From NCBI GenBank assembly GCA_023257035.1, contig JALRDI010000107.1:1-11793 (forward strand): a stretch of 11,793 nt of DNA. The letters are read 5' to 3'. Of this stretch, positions 7,501 through 11,793 are shown piece by piece. Below the pieces are notes generated by a model, which did not search any database, was not told the DNA's origin, and saw only the letters and a list, made by a program, of their open reading frames with translations. Position numbers and translations under genes: made by a program. How positions within the stretch are numbered: the first letter of the stretch is position 1; every line of letters starts with the position of its first letter. This stretch comes from Ilumatobacteraceae bacterium (GTDB taxonomy: Bacteria; Actinomycetota; Acidimicrobiia; Acidimicrobiales; Ilumatobacteraceae).

Positions 7501-7872
7501 ACGGGTATTTCTGCAGATGGTCATCCGACAGCGTTTTTACGCAAAGAACTATCCGACCTTGGCGTCGTGACATCTGAAGAGTTGCAGACCCATGAAGTCG
7601 ATCGAACCGTTGTGGTTGCGGGAACGGTGACGCATCGGCAGCGACCGATGACTGCTCGTGGAACCACATTCATCAATCTTGAAGATGAAACCGGACTCAT
7701 CAATGTGATCGTCTCTGCTGGGTGCTGGAAACGGTTCCGTACTGAATCACAGGCACCAGCGCTGGTGATTCGTGGTCGCCTTGAGCGTTCTGAGGGTGTG
7801 GTGAACATCATCGCGGAACATGTGCAACCACTTGCCGCTCCGGGCCGGTCAACGAGCCGGAATTTTCGCTAG
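4555..7872 (+). CDS. dnaE2: DnaE2/ImuC error-prone DNA polymerase III alpha subunit
   Basis: A 1105-residue protein, close to the usual length of DnaE2. GTG 4555 is chosen as start because the resulting N-terminus (GFTNPQWTWNELEARLSGR) resembles mycobacterial DnaE2 and sits just after the promoter; the frame is open back to TTG 4519, but that would place the operator inside the gene. Domains in order: PHP (about 65-290), C-family polymerase core with catalytic Asp465 and Asp467 in PPDIDLDIE and Asp607 in GLVKFDLLGL, RPGPIQGG, QAMGSKR and FANYGFPESHS motifs, helix-hairpin-helix, then an OB fold (about 1005-1085) starting VVVAGTVTHRQRP. It ends SRNFR, like the conserved SRDFx tail of DnaE2. The polymerase site is intact. 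In the PHP domain two usual His ligands are Arg (R74 in LHARS, R106 in CDRDGLYG), so a metal-dependent exonuclease there is unlikely. It should perform translesion synthesis with ImuA' and ImuB. Confidence 0.96.
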   Translation: MGFTNPQWTWNELEARLSGRVPQRGRDGRAPGSPAWNAGGDAPAWSRQRQPFEAPTDQAAPRGIRIPYAELHARSHFSFLEGASHPEALAVEAARLGLDALGLCDRDGLYGIIRFAEAARSLHLPTVIGTELTLSRDTSRGQGNRIVVLADGPSGYSGLSRALSLGLLAGSKGAPRHDLNVVAEHVKGRSWVLTGDGTGVVPATLCAQGPRAARRELDRLIDLFGRDRVLVELWDHGDPLDHHRNDAMVDIAHRSGVECVAANAVTHATTADADLAMAVAAIGKRSGLHGVEEQLFAHGAAYLRSGVEQARRFQRYPGVVERTVEIAQSAAFDVSLVAPSLPPYPCPDGLDEMGFLRHVTHEGARQRYGERPPVAEDMTLRSRAWQTIDRELSLIEQLGFAGYFLVVWDIVKFCREHDIYCQGRGSAANSAVCYALGITAADAVSLGLLFERFLSPHRDGPPDIDLDIESGRREEVIQYVYARYGRHHTAQVANVITYRSRSAVRDAARALGHDPGRQDAWSRRVDGWGRVLKTANQDESGIPDDVLHLAHRLEDAPRHLGVHSGGMVICDRPVIEVCPVEWARAEGRSVLQWDKDDCAAAGLVKFDLLGLGMLSALHLAVDLIAEHRGYTVDLATIPQEDEVYAMLCRADTVGVFQVESRAQMATLPRLKPRRFYDLVVEVALIRPGPIQGGSVHPYIRRRNGLEPVTYLHPLLENSLGKTLGVPLFQEQLMQMAIDVAGFSAAEADELRQAMGSKRSAARMERLRERFYRGMSERGITGDVADEIYTKMKAFANYGFPESHSVSFAYLVYASAWIKYHEPAAFCAALLNAQPMGFWSPHSLVRDARRHGVVVRGVDLGVSVEGATLEDGGSVVRLGLTSVRGLGRDLAANIVEQRQHKMFDSLEDLVRRVPNITVAHLEALATAGAFEESLGLNRREALWLAGSAGQARAGTIPGIAAQITAPRLPGMAPVEEAVADLWATGISADGHPTAFLRKELSDLGVVTSEELQTHEVDRTVVVAGTVTHRQRPMTARGTTFINLEDETGLINVIVSAGCWKRFRTESQAPALVIRGRLERSEGVVNIIAEHVQPLAAPGRSTSRNFR

Positions 7873-7896
7873 GAGTGCCGTCTGGTGACTGGCCGT

Positions 7897-7908
7897 TAGC
7901 CTGATCGC
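7897..7908 (+). promoter_or_regulatory. -10-like hexamer, leaderless start of glycosyltransferase gene
   Basis: TAGCCT (7897-7902) fits the actinobacterial TANNNT -10 pattern and lies 6 nt before ATG 7909, with no Shine-Dalgarno sequence between. The start of transcription would coincide with the ATG. No clear -35 is seen, so confidence is limited. Confidence 0.45.
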
Positions 7909-8640
7909 ATGGTTCGAACTGTCGACCTTCCATCTGCGTGTCTCTCGGTCGTCATGCCGTGTTACAACGAGGTCGCAACGATCGAGACCTGCCTCGCTGC
8001 AGTACTTGAGCAAGAACTCGTTGGAGAGGTCATCATCGTCGACGACGGTTCGACAGATGGCACTCGAGAACTGCTCGCCGACATCACAAACGACCGCGTT
8101 CGGGTGTTATTGCAGCCCCATAACCAAGGGAAGGGCGCTGCATTACGTACCGGCTTTGCCGCCGCAACGTTGCCCTATGTCATTGTTCAGGACGCTGACC
8201 TTGAATACGACCCAGGTGAGTTTCCAAAAGTGGTTGGTCCGCTCGTTGCTGGAGATGCCGATGTCGTCTACGGCAGTCGTTTTGCCGGAGGCGAGGCACA
8301 TCGAGTGTTGTTCTTCTGGCATTCGATGGGAAACAAGTTGCTCACGTTGGTCTCGAATATGTTCACCGATCTCAACCTCACTGACATGGAGACTTGTTAC
8401 AAGGCCTTCCGCCGTGAAGTCATCCAATCGATTGAGATCGAAGAAGACCGTTTTGGATTTGAGCCTGAGGTCACTGCAAAGGTCGCCGCTGCTGGTTGGC
8501 GAGTGTTTGAAGTCGGCATTTCGTACAACGGCCGCACATATGACGAGGGTAAGAAGATCGGCTGGCGAGATGGCGTTCGAGCATTTTGGTGCATCGTGCG
8601 CTATTCGCCGAGTGGTCAGCGTTATTTGCGTTCGTTCTAA
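7909..8640 (+). CDS. Family 2 glycosyltransferase, DPM1/DPG-synthase-like
   Basis: A 243-residue GT-A fold enzyme. SVVMPCYNE (13-21) is the N-terminal strand motif, VDDGSTDGT (44-52) binds the nucleotide sugar, QDADLEYDP (94-102) carries the metal-binding DxD, and the NQGKGAALRTG loop and GSRFAGG follow. The C-terminal part (GFEPEVTAKVA, YDEGKKIGWRDGVRAFWCIVRY) is typical of soluble polyprenyl-phosphate mannosyl or glucosyl transferases. There is no C-terminal membrane domain, so it is probably a cytoplasmic, peripherally associated enzyme that moves a sugar from GDP- or UDP-sugar to a lipid carrier for cell-envelope glycans. The exact sugar cannot be told. It starts 36 nt after dnaE2 with its own -10-like hexamer. 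Its TAA overlaps the stop codon of the convergent zinc-ribbon gene. Confidence 0.92.
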   Translation: MVRTVDLPSACLSVVMPCYNEVATIETCLAAVLEQELVGEVIIVDDGSTDGTRELLADITNDRVRVLLQPHNQGKGAALRTGFAAATLPYVIVQDADLEYDPGEFPKVVGPLVAGDADVVYGSRFAGGEAHRVLFFWHSMGNKLLTLVSNMFTDLNLTDMETCYKAFRREVIQSIEIEEDRFGFEPEVTAKVAAAGWRVFEVGISYNGRTYDEGKKIGWRDGVRAFWCIVRYSPSGQRYLRSF

Positions 8641-8873
8641 GCCTTATCGCGTCGTCGTTCGCTATCGGTCAGGTCACGAAACCGAACTCGTTCAGCGACC
8701 ATTTGTCGACCGCCCCCGGTGTGCGCTGAGCATGTCGGTGCAACTGTCACCGCAACAAGTGTGACCACCGAGAGGCCGCAGGTCTGGCAGGTCCATCGAA
8801 ATGGTGGTCGTTGACCGATACCTGTTGTGGAGGCTCGTTGCGATTGCCGTTGCTGTCGTGTTTGAGATGTCAT
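8637..8873 (-). CDS. Small zinc-ribbon protein
   Basis: A 78-residue protein read from ATG 8873. The first 25 residues are rich in Gln, Arg and Ser and probably disordered. A single zinc-ribbon-like unit follows: Cys29-x2-Cys32-Gly, then Cys48-x2-His51, ending in a basic tail. Short actinobacterial proteins with a C-x2-C-G...P-x-C-x-x-H-x-G pattern are common and mostly uncharacterised; the role here is unknown. The frame is open upstream to 8960, but only with a TTG start, so ATG 8873 is preferred. The TAG (8639-8637) overlaps the glycosyltransferase TAA by two bases in a CTAA sequence, the kind of tight convergent packing expected of two real genes. The start codon lies inside a strong inverted repeat. 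Confidence 0.6.
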   Translation of the reverse strand: MTSQTRQQRQSQRASTTGIGQRPPFRWTCQTCGLSVVTLVAVTVAPTCSAHTGGGRQMVAERVRFRDLTDSERRRDKA

Positions 8874-8891
8874 GGCGGCATATCTCAAACA
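8859..8891. repeat. 10-bp inverted repeat around the start codon of the zinc-ribbon gene
   Basis: TGTTTGAGAT (8859-8868) and ATCTCAAACA (8882-8891) are perfectly complementary with 13 bp between. The centres of the arms are 23 bp apart, about two helical turns, as for a dimeric repressor site. In the minus-strand transcript the same arms form a stem with the AUG start (8873-8871) in the loop. Operator or RNA hairpin cannot be told apart from sequence. Confidence 0.6.
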
Positions 8892-8950
8892 GATCCCACA
8901 CGAGATTGCAAGCCGGTTTGCAGGTTCGCATCCGCCACCCCGTAGGGGTG
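8873..8950 (-). other. Possible structured leader of the zinc-ribbon gene
   Basis: On the minus strand this interval holds several nested pairings: CACCCC/GGGGTG with a 3-nt loop (8950-8936), an outer stem TGGCGG/CCGCCA (8937-8932 with 8878-8873), TGCAA/TTGCA (8922-8918 with 8911-8907) and ATCTC/GAGAT (8906-8902 with 8886-8882). The last three make a three-way-junction layout whose closing stem ends on the A of the start codon. The GAGAT strand can pair instead with the start-codon hairpin downstream, so two structures compete. Each stem is short and could be chance. Confidence 0.3.
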
Positions 8951-8963
8951 AAAATTTCAAAAA

Positions 8964-9251
8964 TTATTCGTTTGGCGTGTCGCGAAGGCCGTCGTTGAAG
9001 ATCTTGAACATGTCGTAGACCTCTTTGCACTGTTGGCAGACAGGGAGCTGTTTCGGGTCGCTAGATGGCACCCAAATAAACCCGCAAAGTGCCTCGATTG
9101 GAGTGCCTTCGATTCGTGCCTGCAGAACTTTTGCTGCAGCAGATTCGCCTGGCTCGACTTTGACGATGTGCGCGTTTTTTGGTTCTTCCGTGTCAGGGGT
9201 GATCTCAGTTTCGGGAACTGTTGTTGCAGGCAGAGTTTCAAGGTTGGTCAT
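8964..9251 (-). CDS. DUF3039 family protein
   Basis: A 95-residue protein. The N-terminal 25 residues are Thr/Glu/Pro-rich and probably disordered. The core has ALCGFIWVPSSDPKQLPVCQQCKEVYD (54-80), the hallmark of DUF3039, a small actinobacterial family of unknown function. Cys56, Cys72 and Cys75, perhaps with His28, look like a zinc site. ATG 9251 is 7 nt after the TGA of the M20 peptidase gene on the same strand, so the two are probably co-transcribed and coupled. ATG 9251 gives the usual length; upstream in-frame sequence lies within the peptidase gene in another frame and looks like out-of-frame translation. Function unknown; only the family assignment is firm. Confidence 0.85.
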   Translation of the reverse strand: MTNLETLPATTVPETEITPDTEEPKNAHIVKVEPGESAAAKVLQARIEGTPIEALCGFIWVPSSDPKQLPVCQQCKEVYDMFKIFNDGLRDTPNE

Positions 9252-9258
9252 TGTTGGC

Positions 9259-10605
9259 TCATCCCAGAAGTTCTTTACAGATGCCGATCCAGAAGTCGGT
9301 GGCGAGCCCGAGACTTTCAACATCGATGCGTTCGTTGTGGCCGTGAAAACGACTACCAAACGTCGCCATATCCATCGATGGCGAGAACAGCCCCGCCCCG
9401 TATCCGACGCGGCCACGCTGGCGATAAAAACGGGCATCGGTACCACCAACGACGAGTCCGGGTAGCAATTCAGCACCCGGATAGGCGATTTGAGTCTGAT
9501 GCGAGATCACATCCCACAGCGCAGTATCAATTGGCGATTGAGTGCCTTCAGCCTGCTGTTCTGCCTCGCAGATCTCGACATGAGGGGCTAGATCGCCGAG
9601 CGCTTCGGTGATCATTGCGAGTACATCTGCTTCAGTTGTTCCTGGAAGCGTCCGAATATCAACGACGAGATCGACTACGTCGGGGATGACATTTGTTTTC
9701 TGCAGTTCAACTGGGTGAATGACATTTGGTGAGATCGTCGTATGAGTTAGTGCATGGCACGAACGTGCGGCACCAACTGGCATTGCGGCGAGTGCGTCCC
9801 AGACCTGTGCCGGGTCAAGGAGCACCGCCTTTTGCTCTTCGGAAATGTGCATCGCTGCGACTTGGCCCCGCCAGATATCGGTGATCTGGGTCGCTGGCCG
9901 GAACGATGCAAGCCGACGAACGGCCTCAGCAGCTTTGACAAGTGCGTTGTCGCTACCCCACGGCATCGAACCATGCCCGGGAGTTCCTCGCACCCGGAGT
10001 TTCCTCCAGGCAATCCCTTTTTCGCCGACGTTGATCGTGACCTTTCGATGTCCTTCGTGATCAACACTTGACCACCCCCCAAGTTCGGTTAGCACGTAGT
10101 CAGCGTCGATGACATCTGGGTGATGCTCGAACATCCATTCGGCCCCCCAAGTGCCGCCGGCTTCTTCATCGGCAACTCCGAAGTAGATGAGGTCGCCTGT
10201 CGGGGTGAATCCTGAGTCTGCAAGATGTCGGAATGCAACTGCCATCGAGGAGGTGAGATTCAGCATGTCAATAGCGCCGCGGCCCCACACCTCGCCATCG
10301 ATGAGTTCGCCGCCAAATGGGTCGTTTTCCCACCCATCGGGGCTTACCGGAACCACATCGGTGTGACCCATGAGGCACAACTTCGGTGCGGTTGGATCGC
10401 TGCCTTCAATGCGGGCAACAACCGATGAGCGGCCTGGTCTCGACTCGAAACGTTCGACATCAAGTCCCGAACCCTCGAGAACATGTGTCAATAGGTCTGC
10501 ATTACGAACTTCCTCACCGGAATCAGGCGTGCCGTCGTTGACGCAAGCATTCCTGATCATTTGCTGCAGCAATTCGGTGGTTTCACCGGTCAATTGTTGA
10601 CTCAT
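9259..10605 (-). CDS. M20/M25/M40 family metallopeptidase
   Basis: A 448-residue cytoplasmic di-zinc hydrolase of the ArgE/DapE/carboxypeptidase G2 group. LMGHTDVVP (78-86) supplies His81 and the Asp83 that polarises it, WGRGAIDM (107-114) supplies the bridging Asp113, ADEEAGG (145-151) supplies the general base Glu147 and ligand Glu148, and RFHGHNERI (419-427) supplies the C-terminal His ligand. The dimerisation (lid) domain includes GTPGHGSMP. All metal ligands seem present, so it should be active on an N-acyl amino acid, peptide or related amide; which one is unknown. GRGAIDM is followed by LN where most members have KG. No signal peptide. ATG 10605 is preceded by a -10-like hexamer and no Shine-Dalgarno. 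The DUF3039 gene follows after 7 nt. Confidence 0.93.
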   Translation of the reverse strand: MSQQLTGETTELLQQMIRNACVNDGTPDSGEEVRNADLLTHVLEGSGLDVERFESRPGRSSVVARIEGSDPTAPKLCLMGHTDVVPVSPDGWENDPFGGELIDGEVWGRGAIDMLNLTSSMAVAFRHLADSGFTPTGDLIYFGVADEEAGGTWGAEWMFEHHPDVIDADYVLTELGGWSSVDHEGHRKVTINVGEKGIAWRKLRVRGTPGHGSMPWGSDNALVKAAEAVRRLASFRPATQITDIWRGQVAAMHISEEQKAVLLDPAQVWDALAAMPVGAARSCHALTHTTISPNVIHPVELQKTNVIPDVVDLVVDIRTLPGTTEADVLAMITEALGDLAPHVEICEAEQQAEGTQSPIDTALWDVISHQTQIAYPGAELLPGLVVGGTDARFYRQRGRVGYGAGLFSPSMDMATFGSRFHGHNERIDVESLGLATDFWIGICKELLG

Positions 10606-10617
10606 GTTGCAACCTTA
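10606..10617 (-). promoter_or_regulatory. -10-like hexamer, leaderless start of M20 peptidase gene
   Basis: On the minus strand TAAGGT (10617-10612) is followed by 6 nt and then ATG 10605. This is the same TANNNT-N6-start arrangement as at the glycosyltransferase gene, and no ribosome site lies between. The mRNA would begin at or very near the ATG. The -35 is not clear. Confidence 0.5.
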
Positions 10618-10698
10618 GGTGGTTTGTTGTGGTGAGTCAGTCGTTGAACCTCTGCACGAAATGTCGCGCAAATGAGGCACAGGAGAAACGCTTCCGCT

Positions 10699-10845
10699 AT
10701 GGTCAAGGACGTGTTCTCAGCAGCTGTTGCACCTCTCGCCCCCGTGGCGGCAGTAATTGCGGCGATTGCCGCTGCAGCAGCGCGAATTCCCGCCGCCGTA
10801 CCCGTACGGGTTCGGGGCCGGCGGGGACACCGTTTGATTCGCTGA
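10699..10845 (+). CDS. Possible Ala-rich small membrane protein
   Basis: A 48-codon frame from ATG 10699 to TGA 10843-10845. AGGAGA lies 12 nt before the ATG, a little far. Alternatively TATGGT (10698-10703) followed 7 nt later by GTG 10711 would give a leaderless 44-residue version. Residues 6-34 are almost all Ala, Val, Ile, Leu and Pro, enough for one membrane helix, followed by a basic tail rich in Arg (residues 37-48), giving a single-span topology with a cytoplasmic tail. It lies in the 315-nt interval between the M20 peptidase gene and the malic enzyme gene and in the same frame as the latter. The GC-rich Ala codons make chance openness likely, so I hold this weakly. No family is recognised. 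Confidence 0.3.
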   Translation: MVKDVFSAAVAPLAPVAAVIAAIAAAAARIPAAVPVRVRGRRGHRLIR

Positions 10846-10853
10846 GAATCAGA
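10833..10853 (+). repeat. Stem-loop at the stop codon of the small ORF
   Basis: TTTGATTC (10833-10840) and GAATCAGA (10846-10853) pair over 8 positions with one G-U, leaving a 5-nt loop GCTGA that holds the TGA stop. No T-run follows, so it is not a classical terminator. It might be an attenuator or mRNA-processing site ahead of the malic enzyme gene. The rest of 10854-10910 is GC-rich with nothing I can name. Confidence 0.35.
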
Positions 10854-10909
10854 ACTCCCGCCAGCTCCGCCCCGACCGGCGATGAGCGGCCGGCCAGGGC
10901 TCCACGATG

Positions 10910-10913
10910 AGGA
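10910..10913 (+). promoter_or_regulatory. Ribosome binding site of the malic enzyme gene
   Basis: AGGA lies 7 nt before ATG 10921. This decides for ATG 10921 over the in-frame ATG at 10882, which has no such site. Confidence 0.6.
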
Positions 10914-10920
10914 CCCCAAC

Positions 10921-11793
10921 ATGAATTTGCAATCTGATACATCTCACGATGAGGCAGCGACGCCCCGTCGAACGCGCCCAACGACTGGCTATGCATTGTC
11001 GTTGGTCATTACAGGCGATGCTGTTGACGCCTCGCAGGTGTCGGCGGCTCTTGCTGAGGTGGGAGCAGAAGTTCGGTCGTCGACTCCAATTAATGGGGGC
11101 CTCGAAGCTCTTGTCGCCTGTTCTGGCTCTCAGCAACAACAAGAGGTCCTCGAGGCTCTGGGCAAGTTGAGCGGTGTTGGCAGCGTGTGCTCATCAGACA
11201 CGACGTTTGACCTGCACGTAGGGGGCAAGATCGTGGTATCACCTCGAACTGCGATCGAGGGCCCTGATGAACTTGCGATGGCGTACACCCCAGGAGTCGG
11301 ACGGGTATCGACACAGATTGCTGAAGAGCCTTCGGCGGTGTGGCGTTTTACCGGCCGGTCGAATGCTGTTGCGGTCCTTTCGAATGGCACGGCGGTACTC
11401 GGTCTGGGAGATATTGGCCCCGAGGCGGCGATGCCTGTCATGGAGGGCAAGGCTGTGTTGTTCAAGCAGTTCGGAGGGGTTGATGCGTACCCGGTGTGCG
11501 TGAATGCTCCAACAGTTGATGAGGTTGTTGCGGTTGGGGCAGCGATCGCACCAACGTTCGGTGGAATCAATCTTGAAGACATCAAAGCACCAGAGTGTTT
11601 TGAGATTGAAGAGCGCCTTCAAGAAATGCTCGACATTCCAATCTTTCACGACGACCAGCACGGTACGGCAATTGTTGTTGTTGCAGCGTTGCTGAATGCA
11701 GCAAAGGTGATAGGACGTTCAATGTCTGACCTCACTGTGACAATCGTCGGTACCGGCGCTGCCGGCGTTGCGTGCGCCCATTTGCTTGCAGAG
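10921..11793 (+). CDS. NAD(P)-dependent malic enzyme with N-terminal ACT-like domain, partial
   Basis: The frame is open from ATG 10921 to the right edge: 291 residues, the 3' end missing. Residues 24-100 (YALSLVITGDAV, then a predicted beta-alpha-beta layout ending FDLHVGGKI) resemble the ACT domain found in front of some bacterial malic enzymes such as Bacillus YqkI-type proteins, a likely amino-acid or small-ligand sensor. The catalytic part follows: MAYTPGVGRV with Tyr122, GLGDIGPEAAMPVMEGKA (161-178) with Lys177, GGINLEDIKAPECFEIE, and HDDQHGTA (243-250), which together bind malate and the divalent metal. The Rossmann nucleotide loop GTGAAG (277-282) starts the cofactor domain. The enzyme oxidatively decarboxylates malate to pyruvate; NAD or NADP preference cannot be read from what is present. 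It is not obviously part of an operon with the small ORF upstream. Confidence 0.93.
   Translation, partial: MNLQSDTSHDEAATPRRTRPTTGYALSLVITGDAVDASQVSAALAEVGAEVRSSTPINGGLEALVACSGSQQQQEVLEALGKLSGVGSVCSSDTTFDLHVGGKIVVSPRTAIEGPDELAMAYTPGVGRVSTQIAEEPSAVWRFTGRSNAVAVLSNGTAVLGLGDIGPEAAMPVMEGKAVLFKQFGGVDAYPVCVNAPTVDEVVAVGAAIAPTFGGINLEDIKAPECFEIEERLQEMLDIPIFHDDQHGTAIVVVAALLNAAKVIGRSMSDLTVTIVGTGAAGVACAHLLAE

Noticed and set aside
8870..8944. Possible tRNA on the plus strand, from GGTTCGCATCC
   Set aside because: The T-loop lacks the invariant A58, the T-stem pairs badly, and no 7-bp acceptor with a matching anticodon arm could be built.
8936..8950. CACCCC/GGGGTG hairpin as an intrinsic terminator
   Set aside because: Neither strand has a T-run directly after the stem; the T-rich stretch on the minus strand lies before it.
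8692..9030. 112-codon minus-strand frame across the zinc-ribbon and DUF3039 genes
   Set aside because: It overlaps both in another frame. Those frames carry the recognisable Cys motifs, and this one has none that fits a family.
10833..10853. SECIS-like element for selenocysteine insertion at the TGA
   Set aside because: The TGA is in the loop rather than before the stem, and neither the small ORF nor the malic enzyme start has a selenoprotein-like context.
10629..10910. 93-codon plus-strand frame in the interval before the malic enzyme
   Set aside because: Arg/Ser/Cys-rich, no motif, no ribosome site, in GC-rich DNA where long open frames arise by chance. The minus-strand 106-codon frame there was rejected for the same reason.

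Overview
The window looks like a chromosomal segment from an Actinomycetota bacterium of moderate to high GC. Class Acidimicrobiia is my guess, and it is an inference. The grounds are an actinobacterial-type SOS mutasome (imuA'-imuB-dnaE2) with Cheo-box/LexA operators of the form CGAAC-N4-GTTCG, a DUF3039 protein, a small actinobacterial-style zinc-ribbon protein, and several genes whose -10-like hexamer sits only 6-8 nt before the start codon (leaderless transcription). I see no tRNA, rRNA, CRISPR array, insertion sequence, integrase or phage gene.

Left part (1-1587): the end of a reading frame that begins as the GTPase YchF but stops about 71 codons into the window in unrelated sequence. 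It is followed 6 nt later, convergently, by a minus-strand gene that fuses a type 1 glutamine-amidotransferase/peptidase S51-like domain to a degenerate cysteinyl-tRNA-synthetase C-terminal domain.

Centre (1614-7872): the main system, a four-gene SOS mutagenesis cassette. A LexA-type box at 1614-1631 lies between the minus-strand fusion gene and imuA'. imuA' overlaps imuB by 22 bp. imuB ends in TGATG, coupling it to a Nudix hydrolase gene. dnaE2 follows with its own promoter, embedded in a 28-bp palindrome built around a second LexA box. ImuB (an inactive Y-family scaffold), ImuA' and DnaE2 (an error-prone DNA polymerase) are expected to act together at the sliding clamp after DNA damage. The Nudix enzyme is an unexpected fourth member that may act on oxidised nucleotides or another nucleotide substrate during the same response.

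Right part (7873-11793): a DPM1-like family 2 glycosyltransferase on the plus strand. Then come three minus-strand genes: an M20 metallopeptidase, a DUF3039 protein coupled to it, and a small zinc-ribbon protein whose stop codon overlaps that of the glycosyltransferase. The zinc-ribbon start codon lies in a dense set of inverted repeats with two mutually exclusive pairings. After a 315-nt interval holding a possible Ala-rich micropeptide, a malic enzyme with an N-terminal ACT-like domain runs off the right edge.
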